A DNA stretch of 64,000 nt, from the NCBI RefSeq assembly GCF_042186555.1, contig NC_133324.1:8516236-8580235 (forward strand), read 5' to 3'. This document shows positions 1 through 11,499 of this stretch, in pieces; the stretch's first letter is position 1; every line of letters starts with the position of its first letter. The stretch is from Aquarana catesbeiana (lineage: Eukaryota; Chordata; Amphibia; Anura; Ranidae). The notes below the pieces were generated by a model. The model ran no database searches. It saw only the letters and a list, made by a program, of their open reading frames with translations, and had not been told where the DNA came from. The translations under genes and the position numbers were made by a program.

Positions 1-161
1 AGCAACGGTGCAGTATAATAACCCGTTTCCCACGGGATAGGCGCTGCACCCACGCTGTACTTTTCCGATCCCTTTTCTAGACTCGAGAAGGCGGGATAAT
101 CAAGGTATTGATTACCTCCGTAATCTCTTCGGATAATCAAAAACCCCCCCCCCCCCCCCTT

Positions 162-197
<36 letters not shown>

Positions 198-200
198 TGA
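1..200 (+). other. Inter-ORF region of L1 copy A with C16 and T33 tracts
   Basis: Non-coding spacer before ORF2. It holds a run of 16 C (144-159) followed, after TTTA, by a run of 33 T (164-196) that ends one base before GTGATTG and eight bases before the ATG at 204. No gene is visible. Homopolymers this long beside a start codon are unusual and may differ between individuals or assemblies. Confidence 0.7.
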
Positions 201-3200
201 TTGATGGCTATGGATCTTAATCACGCACCAGATGATAAGGAGCTATCTCCCGCTCTTCTAAATCTTCGATCCATCAACATACGCGGCCTGAACACACCAG
301 AAAAACGTTCCCTCTTACTTTCCTCTCTACACAAGTCCAGGACCCATATTGCCCTGATCCAAGAAACACATTTTAGAACAGACACGATTCCCAAATTACA
401 GGACCGGCATTTCCCGACAATTTATCACGCATCTAATGATGAGGCCAAATCGAAAGGGGTGTGCATCCTCATATCTAAAAATTGCCCACTTATTGTTTCA
501 GATACTCATAGAGACCCGCTTGGGAGATACATTTTCTTAAAAGGCACCCTACATGAGCAACCAATAACTATAGCAAACCTGTATGCTCCAAATTCGCGAC
601 AAGTCTCCTTTTTCCGCGACACTCTTCAGACACTCACGTCCTTTCGATCAGGTTTGTTAATACTTGGAGGTGACTTTAACGTCCCGTTAAACCCTAACCT
701 TGATACATCCAATGGTCACTCTTCCCTCACATACAGAGCCCTTCGGGCCATAAAACAGCAACTGAGAGGCTTACTATTGCACGATACCTGGCGTACTCTG
801 TACCCTAATGAAAAAGATTTTACCTTTTACTCCCCACCACACTCTAAGTACTCACGGTTAGACTATTTTTTCATTTCCCAAGACGAACTACCAATGGTCA
901 AAAAATCCACCATTGAACCCTCGGTCCTATCAGATCACAGTCCCATATCATTGACTTTACAACTGCCAGCTAAAAGAATGCACTCCCAGATATGGCGTTT
1001 AGACAATTCCCTCCTATCCGACATTGCTGTTACAAACTCGATTTCCCATCAACTCACCAAGTACTTCATGGAAAATGGCGAGGGAGAGTCCACACCTGAA
1101 GTGGTATGGGCAGCCCACAAATGTGTGGTACGAGGCATACTCATCTCTGCAGCTGCACAACGCACCAAACTTCGAAAAGCAAAAATAGAGGAACTGACTA
1201 AACTTATCGCGCATTTAGAGCAAAAACACAAGCAATCCTTAGCTTCTGAGGCACTTACTGGCCTAACGCAAGCCAGAAATGATCTATTAGCAGAACTACA
1301 CAAACGATTAAAGCGCAAATACATTTTACAGCGGAAATGTTTTTATGAATTTGGTGATAAGTCAGGAAAGCTCCTCGCAAGAGCACTGCAGGCCAAGAGA
1401 GCAGCACATACCATACACACAATCAAAGACCCTTCTGGTACACGTCATGTTACCTCTGATGCCATAGCACATCAATTTGTACAATACTTCACAAAATTAT
1501 ATAACTTACGACCCCCCCATACGCCAAATTCCCTAGAGGATAGACAGGAAGCTATCAACCAATTCCTAGCCCAGTACGCCCCGACCCCACTCACGGCAGA
1601 AGATGCAGAGGCACTAGACTCTCCTCTAACGACAAAGGAGCTTACACTAGCTTTACAACAGATGAAACCAGGCAAAAGTCCGGGTCCAGACGGACTTACG
1701 GTAGGATACTACAAAGCCTTTACTGACATTTTAATCCCACCTCTAGCTAAAGCATATAACAACTTCCCACCTTCCAGTATTGCTACCAGAGACACATTAG
1801 AAGCACACATCTCCCTTATCCCGAAACCAGGTAAAGATGAAACCATGGTCACCAACTATCGCCCTATCTCACTATTAAACGTAGATATTAAAATGTTTGC
1901 CAAAGCCATTGCCAATCGTCTATTACCTCTACTTCCCAAACTAATATCCACAGAACAGGTAGGTTTCGTCCCCGGTCGCGAGGCCCGAGACAACACCACA
2001 AAAGCGCTAAATGTACACCATTGGATCACTACCTCTAACTCCAAAGGCTTCCTCTTATCCCTTGACGCGGAGAAGGCATTCGACAGGGTGGCATGGGACT
2101 TTATGGAAGCTACCCTGCGCTCCATAGGACTACCTCCACATTTACTCCAAATGATCATGACACTGTACTCCTCCCCCACAGCAAAGGTGAGGGTGAATGG
2201 TCGCCTGTCGAGCGCCTTCTCCGTGTCCAATGGTACTAGACAGGGATGCCCCTTATCCCCACTAATTTTCATTATCACTCTAGAACCATTCCTCCGCAAA
2301 CTCAGGGACAACCCGAACATCAAAGGGTTGGAAATTGACAATAAACACTTTAAAATAGCCGCTTATGCGGACGACATCCTGCTGTTCCTCACTGACCCGC
2401 TCACTACCATCCCTAACCTACTTAAAGAATTTACTCACTTCAAATTTCTCTCTAAACTACAAATAAATTTTTCTAAGTCCAAAGCCCTAAACATATCTTT
2501 ACCTGATGACATAGTCACACAATGTAAACTTAACTTCCCGATTGAATGGGAACCTCATGCGCATACGTATCTTGGCATCAAAATACCCTCTAAATTGACA
2601 GACCTATATAAACTAAACTTTTTACCCATCTTACAAACCGTCCAAGCAGATCTACAAAAATGGAGCTCGGGACCGTTTTCCTGGTTCGGAAAGACGGCGA
2701 TTCTAAAAATGAACATACTTCCAAGACTGCTCTACTTATTCCAAACCATCCCTATACAACTCCCTCCTTCCTTCTTTGGCATACTTAAGAGAACATGTAG
2801 GAATTTCGTATGGTCCTCCAAACAACCCAGACTGAACTGGAACAGATTGACGTCTCCTAAACTCCAAGGAGGCTTACACATACCAGATATACAAAAATAT
2901 TATTGGGTCTGTCACCTCGCTAGGATAGTTGACTGGCACAACAACAGGCCTAACAAAGACTGGATACATGTAGAAAATGCTTTTACCGCAATACCTTTAA
3001 ATCTTTTACCTTGGATTAAGCAAAATAAAATTCCTGACGGGGCTACACATAACCAATTCATCAATGCAACTCTAAACACTTTTAAAGCAGCTTGCAAACT
3101 ACTCCAATTGACACCCACACCGGGTCCCTTGACACCTCTTGAAAACAACCCTGACTTCATACCAGGAATACATACCAAGATCCCAACAATGGATATGAAT

Positions 3201-4109
3201 CGCCCCAACCTTAAACTACACCAACTGTTCCAACAGGGTACTTTCATGTCTTTCCAGACCATGACTCGGACATTTCCAGACTACCACATTCCCTTTTATA
3301 AATACCTGCAGATACGCCACTTCGCTAATAGCATCCAACCTATTGCAGACTTACACAGAGATCTTACACCCTTTGAAAGCTTTTGCAATAACCCAGAGCC
3401 CCAAAGACACCTTATCTCGTCTATATATAAACTCTTATTCACATCACAAGAAATCAAATCTGATAGCCTGATTTTACAATGGGAAAGGGACTTACATCTA
3501 GACCTCACTGCAGAAGACTGGCAACACATCCTTACTCACATACACAAGGGTTCTCTCAATATCTCCACACAGGAAAACAGATATAAAATCTTTACAAAAT
3601 GGTACAGAACTCCTGATAGGATACACAAATTCCACCCAAACCTTCCCCCCCTCTGCTGGCGTTGTCACGCATCCAGGGGCACTCTTCTACACATATGGTG
3701 GGACTGTCCCCTCATTCAAAACTACTGGATAGACATACATCGACTAATTTCACAGATTACGACTTACTCGCCTGATTTCACCCCGGCCCAATACCTACTT
3801 CATCACACCTCACTTCCACAACACACCTACAAGAAATCTTTGGTTCTCCACCTCATCAACGCAGCTACCTTATGCATCCCTGTCCACTGGAGAGATACCT
3901 CCCCCCCTACTATTCAGGAATGGATCCAGAGAGTAGACAGAATAGCTGAAATGGAACACCTTATCCATCAATCCAATGACACACCATCCAAGTTTGAACA
4001 TATATGGGCCTGCTGGACCCATTTCAAATCGACCCACATCCCGCACACTTCCACTGACCCCACCCCTCAAAGGACTGGGGAGAAAGTGCAAACACAATCG
4101 GCTGCTTAA
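201..4109 (+). CDS. L1-type LINE ORF2: AP-like endonuclease + reverse transcriptase, intact
   Basis: The protein nicks target DNA and copies the element RNA by target-primed reverse transcription in the nucleus. It is 1302 residues with no internal stop. Endonuclease motifs are present in order: N26 in the NIRGLN block, E55 in QETHF, D158 and N160 in GGDFN, SRLDYFF, and D245-H246 in SDH. RT blocks follow: [39 protein letters not shown] and the catalytic YADD at 722-725. A C-terminal zinc-knuckle-like motif, C1152-x2-C1155-x8-H1164-x4-C1169, closes the protein, as usual for this group. Two ATGs lie at 201 and 204, so the start is uncertain; the upstream T tract means no other start is reachable in frame. 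The length is normal for a full ORF2. Whether the element can move depends on an ORF1 outside the window. Confidence 0.95.
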   Translation: MMAMDLNHAPDDKELSPALLNLRSINIRGLNTPEKRSLLLSSLHKSRTHIALIQETHFRTDTIPKLQDRHFPTIYHASNDEAKSKGVCILISKNCPLIVSDTHRDPLGRYIFLKGTLHEQPITIANLYAPNSRQVSFFRDTLQTLTSFRSGLLILGGDFNVPLNPNLDTSNGHSSLTYRALRAIKQQLRGLLLHDTWRTLYPNEKDFTFYSPPHSKYSRLDYFFISQDELPMVKKSTIEPSVLSDHSPISLTLQLPAKRMHSQIWRLDNSLLSDIAVTNSISHQLTKYFMENGEGESTPEVVWAAHKCVVRGILISAAAQRTKLRKAKIEELTKLIAHLEQKHKQSLASEALTGLTQARNDLLAELHKRLKRKYILQRKCFYEFGDKSGKLLARALQAKRAAHTIHTIKDPSGTRHVTSDAIAHQFVQYFTKLYNLRPPHTPNSLEDRQEAINQFLAQYAPTPLTAEDAEALDSPLTTKELTLALQQMKPGKSPGPDGLTVGYYKAFTDILIPPLAKAYNNFPPSSIATRDTLEAHISLIPKPGKDETMVTNYRPISLLNVDIKMFAKAIANRLLPLLPKLISTEQVGFVPGREARDNTTKALNVHHWITTSNSKGFLLSLDAEKAFDRVAWDFMEATLRSIGLPPHLLQMIMTLYSSPTAKVRVNGRLSSAFSVSNGTRQGCPLSPLIFIITLEPFLRKLRDNPNIKGLEIDNKHFKIAAYADDILLFLTDPLTTIPNLLKEFTHFKFLSKLQINFSKSKALNISLPDDIVTQCKLNFPIEWEPHAHTYLGIKIPSKLTDLYKLNFLPILQTVQADLQKWSSGPFSWFGKTAILKMNILPRLLYLFQTIPIQLPPSFFGILKRTCRNFVWSSKQPRLNWNRLTSPKLQGGLHIPDIQKYYWVCHLARIVDWHNNRPNKDWIHVENAFTAIPLNLLPWIKQNKIPDGATHNQFINATLNTFKAACKLLQLTPTPGPLTPLENNPDFIPGIHTKIPTMDMNRPNLKLHQLFQQGTFMSFQTMTRTFPDYHIPFYKYLQIRHFANSIQPIADLHRDLTPFESFCNNPEPQRHLISSIYKLLFTSQEIKSDSLILQWERDLHLDLTAEDWQHILTHIHKGSLNISTQENRYKIFTKWYRTPDRIHKFHPNLPPLCWRCHASRGTLLHIWWDCPLIQNYWIDIHRLISQITTYSPDFTPAQYLLHHTSLPQHTYKKSLVLHLINAATLCIPVHWRDTSPPTIQEWIQRVDRIAEMEHLIHQSNDTPSKFEHIWACWTHFKSTHIPHTSTDPTPQRTGEKVQTQSAA

Positions 4110-4942
4110 CCCATGGAATTCTCTTTAGGCTTACATTGTTCTTCCATCATTCTTTCCCCCTTCCCCCTCCCTCGTAGGACCCTCTCTACCACCCAAGGGA
4201 TCACTAATGATCTGAAGGATCCCTCGCTGCTGTTCTGAGACCTGATAGGTTTCGCAGTGACACCTTTTCTCAAGCTAACTAGGCAGACCCGACATGCTTT
4301 TGTCTCATATGTCCGCATATGTCCCACAATGGGCACAGATTGCTCCCAATAGGGGTGTCCAGAGGTGGAACTGAGCAAACAAGGTCGGTTAAGGATAAGG
4401 AAAGACTTTAGGAAAGAATGCAGGGGAATAGAGAAGGGTGCAAACGGGATGATAAGGAGAAGAGAAAGGAGAAATTGAAGATATGAATTAATTGAAAACA
4501 AAACAATATGCCTTAACAACGATTTTCATTAAAACTGATACTTTAAATTCCAATTATAACGACCTAAGTCACACCCTGATTTGGATATAAATATAATTGC
4601 ATTGTACTGACATAATTCACACCTTGCCTTAATTGTAGATGTAAATGCATTTTTTTTTCTTCCATACCAAACTAGCAATGTATTTTAATGACACGGGAAT
4701 CTCACACAGATATAGTTAACCATAACTTAAGGCTTATTCCCCCACTACGTAGGAAACCACCTACAAAATCTCTGAATGTAGCTCCCTTGTTCTTTTGTTC
4801 ATACTATGTTATTGTACTTACAATGTCATACAACATTCTGTACTGTTTTAACTGGCTATGGGTCAATATGTGACATTTACTTACATGCTTTCATTTTTGT
4901 AACCTATGTGTAAACCCAATAAAATTATACTTTAAAAAAAAA
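4110..4942 (+). other. 3' UTR and poly(A) end of L1 copy A
   Basis: No protein-coding stretch of note. It ends in AATAAA at 4918-4923 and nine A. Open frames seen here on the opposite strand have no recognisable domain. Confidence 0.75.
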
Positions 4943-5815
4943 TAAAGAATATAGCCAACTTTTGAAATGTAATCTTTAAATTTTGAATATAATAAAACAA
5001 AATAAAATAGAAAGAATATAGCTGTCTTCAGAAGTTAACATTTTGAATTTTGAATTTTGAAAGAATACAGCCATCTTCCAGAATTCTAATTTTTAATAGG
5101 ATAGAATAGAATAGAATAGAATAGAATAGAATAAAAAGAATATAGCAAAATGTGAAAGTGAAATTTGAGTTTCACATTTTGAATACAATAGAATAGAAAT
5201 TATATATAGTTGTCTTCTAAAATCCATAATTTCAAATACAATAGAATAGAATAGAAAAAATATAAAACTTCCAAAGTTCATATTTCAAAACTTGAAATTT
5301 AAATTTTGCATAGAATAGAGTAAAATAGATTAAAATTGAAATAATATAACTGCCATTGAAAAAATTTAATTTCAAATTCCAAAATTCTAATTTTCTATAA
5401 AATAGACCAAAAAAAGCATATATCCGTCCTTCAAAATTCTAATTTAGAAATTTTAATTTTAAATTCTAAACATAATAGATTAGAATAGAAAGAATATAGA
5501 CATCTTCCGAAAATCAGATTTCATATAAAATAGAATAAAATACAAAACATAAATAGCTGACTTCTGAAATTTAATTTTGAATTTTAATAGAATAGAATAG
5601 AATAAAATAGAAAGAATATAGCTGTTGTCTGAAATTCAAATGTTGAAATTTGAATCTTGAATAAAATAGAATACAATAGAATGGCTCTAATGTCTTTCAG
5701 AGATCGAAATTTGAATTTTGAATAGAATTGAATGAAAATAACCATCTTTCAAAAGTCAAATTTCAAATCAAATGAAATAGAATAGAATAAAATAGAAACA
5801 ATATTTAGCCGACTT
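4943..5815. repeat. Degenerate AT-rich minisatellite, about 14 units of 50-80 bp
   Basis: A core like AAAGAATATAGC followed by TGTCTTCYGAAA and runs of AATAG recurs near 4946, 5011, 5060, 5136, 5199, 5256, 5338, 5411, 5489, 5540, 5610, 5682, 5734 and 5793. Spacing is irregular (49-82 bp), so the array is old. It abuts the 3' end of L1 copy A directly. No gene is present. Confidence 0.75.
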
Positions 5816-5990
5816 CCGAGTTCCCCACAGGTGGAAATTTGGAAATATGACATTCGGAAATTCGAAATTTCGGAAATTGAAAAATTCGGAAATTCAAAAT
5901 TTCGGAAATTGAAAAATTGGGAAATTCGGAACCTTCGGAAATAACAAATTTGTCAAAATTTGTTAAAATACTAATTCCGAAGTAAACAAA
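5816..5990. repeat. TTCGGAAATT short tandem repeat block
   Basis: Interleaved copies of AAATTCGGAAATT and AAATTTCGGAAATTG. The wording resembles the TTCG-rich interior of the hAT-like elements at 26781 and 44392, so this may be a relic of that family, but no termini or target duplications are visible here. Confidence 0.55.
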
Positions 5991-6718
5991 TTGCATATGT
6001 CTATACTGCAGTAAAACTGCACTTACGCACAGAAATATACTGCATTAAACATGCACTAGAGCACAGAAATATACTGCAGGAAACCTGCCCTGACAATATA
6101 AAATGACACTGGAGTAAACATGAACGGTCACACTACACTCACACTGCACTATCACTAGATTCACACTAAACTCATATTCTACACTGACAATACAATCACA
6201 ATAGCACACAATCTCACTAGTAGCACTGAACAGAGTCCTGTTCTATCTCTCTCCATGACAATATCACACTGCAAATGGCGGCTATGGGGAGAATATTTTT
6301 ATACTGTGGGGTTTCCATTGTTAACATACATTCAATGCAAAATGATGGTCAAAGGCAGTGATTTTACCCCCCCCCCCGGAATGGAATGGAATAGCTAACA
6401 TACCTTTCCTCACATGTCATCCATGTACTTACATGCCCAAACAATCTTTTCTATGTTTGAGAAATGACCCAAAAATGTAAGAACCGTATCACCCACCATA
6501 GATATTCCATGAGAACCAATCCCCTTCTCTGCCAGTATTGGGGGATTTTGCAGAACTTGGACATTCAGAGTTTGATCTTCAATTTATAGCCCTGGATGAT
6601 ATCCCCACACACGGGGGAGGGGATATAATTTTGGCTCTATAAAAACCATGAAGTTTGGTGAATTACCAAGTTATGGTCATTACACCGCAGTGGTCCTAAC
6701 TGGGATTCTGAGCACTGT
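5991..6718. other. Unclassified stretch with a small tandem repeat
   Basis: Between 5995 and 6110 the phrase ACAGAAATATACTGCA recurs about three times. The rest is not recognised. A G/C-poor stretch with a C tract lies near 6367. An open frame beginning at 6648 runs into the duplicated segment, has an AG-like acceptor upstream of GTTCACCAG, and matches no family I know. Confidence 0.4.
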
Positions 6719-8227
6719 TTATGTAACAACTCCCATACGTGTCTTTTTATTTTCAGGTTCACCAGACAGAATAGTGCTGAGTGACTCAAACATAGATAAG
6801 ATTTGTTCTCCAGGACCCCTTGTACGCCCCCTACAGTCTCCTGTGGGTAGGAGAGAGTCTCTTCTTCATGGAGTAATTGGTGGATACTGTATGGAATATT
6901 CTACATATGATAATGTGTCTCAAGTCTGTAAATCATTTCTATGACATTGTTATGTCAGTATTTCTATAATATTGGAGGCTCTCCTCCTCCTATATCTCCT
7001 GACGAAGAAGATCTATGAACTGAGAATCTGCTGCAGAAATCATCATCAGCTGAATGTTAGAAATCATTCTGTATTTCACTGTAGAGACCCCTTAGACTGC
7101 TGAACGGGGGAGGGGCAGGTGATGGGACATATGGAAGAGATGGATTGGAATATTTAATACATAAAAGAACATTACAATGTGGTCCAAACTCTTCCTCTAA
7201 ATGTGGCCACCTTCAATTCCCATCCCCCACCTATGTCCTCCGACAAATCCCTTTCTAGTGGCCACACACTATATGGTAAGTGGTTTTTTGACATCACACC
7301 TATCAGAGATTACTGGATTTTTCATTTCATATGATCATTAATATATAGCCCCCTCCCCCTCTTTGTAGTCTCTACTCTTTTGAAAAGACGGTTACATGAT
7401 TTTGTGATGTTTGTGGGAAATTAGGAGCCCCCTTTATGACTTCCCCAATGTCACACAATAAAGTCATTGATGGGGGACAATTGTTTTGTAGATTTGAACT
7501 TTTATTGTATTTTTGGAATTTGTCTCTTTGTGGTGACCATGGTAACCATTTGATCCTCCAGACCTTTTCTCCCCAAATCCCAAAAGTTTCCACAATGTCT
7601 CAATTCTGTACATTAAATCTTTCAATTCTTGTCTTCCCTATTGTATTATAGAATCATCTTTTTTTGGGACAGAGATTTATTTTGGTAGAAAATCTGGATA
7701 CACGTCTTTTTTTCCTTGTTTTTTTTTTTTTTTTTTACAATGAATAAATATTACAAAAAGTAGAAAAGGGGATTTTTTTCTGTGATTTTTTTGTAATTTT
7801 TCCCAAAGCAACAATGAAAAAAATTGCGTGACCTCATAAATTTACCCCACAAAATAATCACCAGGGTCTGCTAATTAAAATGATATCACACCAGCGTGAC
7901 TTTTATATGACATATCGGAATAATAAAGCTCAAAGTGAAGACCCGTGCTTTACTTTCAGAGAGCGATATTCTCCTTTTGGTGATACGATACACGCCGGGG
8001 AAGAAAATGGTTTGTGGAAATTGTTAGTGTAACTTTAGGATATCATTAAGTCAGGTTAATGAGGACACAAGTTATTATGATGGCGACTTTTATACAGGAT
8101 GGTAATTGCTAAAAACTGGAATGACATTGTGTTCTTTTATGCGAGTATTTGATGATTGTACAGTGAATGTCGTCCAACTCATCTGACCTTGTTTGACCCT
8201 CCATTTTGGATATATATATCCGGCATC

Positions 8228-8594
8228 TCACAAAAGTAAGTACATCCCTCACATTTTTGTAAACATTTTATTCTATCTTTTCATGTGACAACACTGAAGA
8301 AATGACACTTTGCTACAATGTAAAGTAGTGAGTGTACAGCTTGTGTAAATTTTCTGTCCCCTTAAAATAACTCAACACACAGCCATTAATGTCTAAACCA
8401 CTGGCAACAAAAGTGAGTACACCACTAAGTGAAAATGTCCAAATTGGGCCCAAAGTGTCAATATTTTGTGTTGCCACCATTATTTTCCAGCACTGCCTTA
8501 ACCCTCTTGGGCATGGAGGTCACCAGAGCTTCACAGGTTGCCACTGGAGTCCTCTTCCACTCCTCTATGATGACATCACAGAAGTTATATATAA
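8228..8594 (-). mobile_element. Tc1/mariner-like fragment (copy 1)
   Basis: The left end starts with CTCACAAAAGTAAGTACA, a Tc1-type terminal repeat that also occurs inverted at 17006-17131. The reverse strand at 8458-8562 reads EEWKRTPVATCEALV and MPKRVKAVLE, the conserved C-terminus of Tc1-like transposases. The catalytic region is missing, so this is a dead fragment, truncated near the GTTCG repeat. Confidence 0.75.
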
Positions 8595-8627
8595 ATATAA
8601 CATTTCCTTCATGATGGGTCTGGATTA

Positions 8628-9353
8628 GGGATGAGCTTCGAGTTCGAGTCGAACTCATGTTCGACTCGAACATCGGCTGTTCGCCAGTTCGCCGAGCAGC
8701 AAACAATTTGGGATGTTCGCGGCAAATTTGAAAGCCGTGGAACACCCTTTAAAAGTCTATGGGAGAAATTTAATTTAATCGGGCACCAAGGCGATTACCT
8801 TTGGTCTTTGACCATTAGCAAGACCAGTTTAACCCTATTGATTCTACCTTTTTAATTACCTCAAGGTAATTCATTCACTTTTCATGTTTTTGGCTTGTGG
8901 AAAGGTACCTTTAGATACCCACTGCCCTGGCCATCCCTTATCATTTTTCTAATAAGAATTTTGTTTTATATATTTCAGAAATATTACTCTGTTAGTGCTT
9001 CAGATAAGGTGCCCAAGCGGGACAATAAGGACGTTACATGTATTGATTTTATCGCTACATCCATACCAATCATTGTTTTGAAGCAGTCCTGGTAAGGTTG
9101 GTTCTTGTTTTGTGTGTTCATGTGTTTTTGATTCTTTTTTGATGTCCTTGTGCTTCAATATTTCAAGTAACCTAAGCATAGATTTTCGATGCTATAATTG
9201 TATATCTTGAATATGTTTATGTATTGTTGAATATGTTAATGAGAAACCTATTTATGCCTTTCTCATTCTCAGTATATAACAAAAGTCACACCATCAATCT
9301 CCTGAAGAAACTCTACGCAGTGAAACATGTCGAGAATGACAGTGCTTTGCTTG
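8628..9353. repeat. GTTCG-rich interspersed repeat
   Basis: Begins ATTAGGGATGAGC and carries mirrored blocks such as TTCGAGTTCGAGTCGAA and GTTCGACTCGAAC. This opening is typical of a dispersed repeat in frog genomes (from memory). No coding capacity is seen. Copy 2 of the large repeat contains the same sequence at 15452-16177. Confidence 0.55.
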
Positions 9354-9960
9354 AAAATGAAGAAAGACAAGAAAAAACATTTTTTTTTTTTCTTTTTTCA
9401 ATTTTCAAAACTTTGTGACAAAAAGTGAGGTCTGCAAAATACTCACTATACCTCTCAGCAAATAGCTTGGGGTGTCTACTTTCCAAAATGGGGTCATTTG
9501 GGGGGGTTTTGTGCCACCTGGGCATTCCATGGCCTCCGAAACTGTGATAGGCAGTGAAGAGTGAAATCAAAAATTCACGCCCTTAGAAAGCCTGAAGGCG
9601 GTGCTTGGTTTTCGGGGTCCCGTACGCGGCTAGGCTCCCAAAAAGTCTCACACATGTGGTATCCCCGTACTCAGGAGAAGCAGCAGAATGTATTTTGGGG
9701 TGTAATTTCACATATTTCCATGGCATGTTTGAGCAATATATCATTTAGTGACAACTTTGTGCAAAAAAAAAAAAAAAAAAAATTTGTCTCTTTCCCGCAA
9801 CTTGTGTCGCAATATAAAATATTCCATGGACTCGACATGCCTCTCAGCAAATAGCTTGGGGTGTCTACTTTCCAAAATGGGGTCATTTGGGGGGGTTTTG
9901 AACTGTCCTGGCATTTTATGCACAACATTTAGAAGCTTATGTCACACATCACCCACTCTT
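9354..9960. repeat. Interspersed repeat fragment with an internal 60-bp direct repeat
   Basis: A block reading CTCAGCAAATAGCTTGGGG through GGGGTCATTTGGGGGG occurs at about 9452-9512 and again, almost exactly, at about 9840-9900. The same family, older and more diverged, is seen at about 58230-59090 (shared phrases: GTGGTATCCCC, TATTTTGGGGTGTAATT-like, GCCTCAAGAAA-like). An A18 run lies at about 9764-9781. It interrupts the sequence that would follow copy 1 of the 2.6-kb repeat. Confidence 0.55.
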
Positions 9961-11499
9961 CTAACCACTTGAAGACAAAGCCCTTTCTGACACTTTTTGT
10001 TTACATGAAAAAGTTTTTTTTTTTTGCAAAAAAATTACTTTGAACCCCCAAACATTATATATTTTTTTAAAGCAAATGCCCTACAGATTAAAATGGTGGG
10101 TGTTTCATTTTTTTTTTTTCACACAGTAATTGCGCAGCGATTTTTCAAACGCATTTTTTTGGGGAAAAAACACACTTTTTTTAATTTTAATGCACTAAAA
10201 CACGCTATATTGCCCAAATGTTTGATGAAATAAAAAAGATGATCTTAGGCCGAGTACATGGATACCAAACATGACATGCTTTAAAATTGCGCACAAACGT
10301 GCAGTGGCAACAAAATAAATACATGTTTAAAAGCCTTCAAAAGCCTTTACAGGTTACCACTTTAGATTTACAGAGGAGGTCTACTGGAAAAATTACTGCA
10401 CTCGATCTGGCCTTCGCGGTGATACCTCACATGCATGGTGCAATTGCTGTTTATGTTTGACGACAGACCGCCGCTTGCGTTCGCCTTAGCGCGAGAGCAG
10501 GGGGCGACAGGGGTGTTTTTTTTTTTTGTTTTTTTTTTCTTTATTATTTTTTTTGCTTTTTTAATCTTACTTTTAAACTGTTCCTTTCATATTTTTTTTT
10601 TTTAATCATTTTTATTGTTATCTCGGGGAATGTAAATATCCCCTATGATAGCAATAGGTAGTGACAGGTACTCTTTTTTGAAAAAATTGTGGTCTATTAG
10701 ACCCTAGATCTCTCCTCTGCCCTCAAAGCATCTGACCACACCAAGATCGGTGTGATAAAATGCTTCCCCAATTTCCCAATGGCGCTATTTACATCTGGCG
10801 AAATCTAAGTCATGAAATACTCGTAGCTTCCGGTTTCTTAGGCCATAGAGATGTTTGGAGCCACTCTGGTCTCTGATCAGCTCTATGGTCAGCTGGCTGA
10901 ATCACCGGCTGCATTCTCAGGTTCCCTGTTGAGACAGGAGAGCCAGAGAAAAACACGGAAGACGGTGGGGGGGGGGGCATTCCCTCCCACGGCTTGTAAA
11001 AGCAGTCTAGAGGCTAATTAGCCGCTAGGATTGCTTTTACATGAAAGCCGACCGCTGGCTGAAAAGAATGATACCAAGATGATACCTAAACCTGCAGGCA
11101 TCATTCTGGTATAACCACTCAAAGTCGTGAATGGCGTACCTGAAGACAAAAAAATGGTTAACAATGGTTAACAATAAAGCACAGTAAACAGTAAAGTATA
11201 AATAATTACATACCTGAAAAACAAACATGATAAAACATAATAACAATAACAATAACAATAAAACATTGCAGAATAGAATACAGTAAAAAAGAGCAGAACA
11301 ATAGAGAGAGAGAATAGAGAGAGAGAACAATAAAACAACAACTATTTTTTTTTATTTCATATTTTTTTTTTTTTTACACTTTTTTTGTAACTAACTTTTA
11401 TAACGGTAACCGGTTCCAGGTTCGGGTCTCTCAAAATGCGATGGCATCTTGGGAGACCCTGTGAAAGTGTGCCTAGTCTGTGCAATGCTGTACCCTACG

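Larger units (their letters stand above)
1..4942 (+). mobile_element. L1-type (Tx1/L1 group) LINE, copy A, left part cut by window edge
   Basis: This non-LTR retrotransposon enters the window in the region between ORF1 and ORF2, continues through an intact ORF2 and a 3' UTR of about 0.8 kb, and ends with AATAAA (4918-4923) and a short A run (4934-4942). Bases 1-100 resemble the pre-ORF2 region of copy B near 32730-32790, sharing the blocks ACGGTGCAG, GATAGGCG and CTGTACTT, so both belong to one family. ORF1 should lie left of the window. No target-site duplication can be judged with only one end visible. Confidence 0.9.
6719..9353. repeat. Direct repeat, copy 1 of a 2635-bp segment
   Basis: Every base pairs with 13543-16177 at a constant offset of 6824 with no length change seen. 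The differences I could find by eye are at 7003, 7318, 7319, 7321, 7990 and 8184, which is about 99.8% identity. The segment contains about 1.5 kb of unrecognised DNA, then a Tc1-like fragment and a GTTCG-rich repeat. Confidence 0.9.

Noticed and set aside
6648..6944. 98-residue frame with an AG-like acceptor, possibly a gene exon
   Set aside because: No domain recognised, and most of it lies in the duplicated segment; the second copy has a different upstream. I keep it as unclassified.
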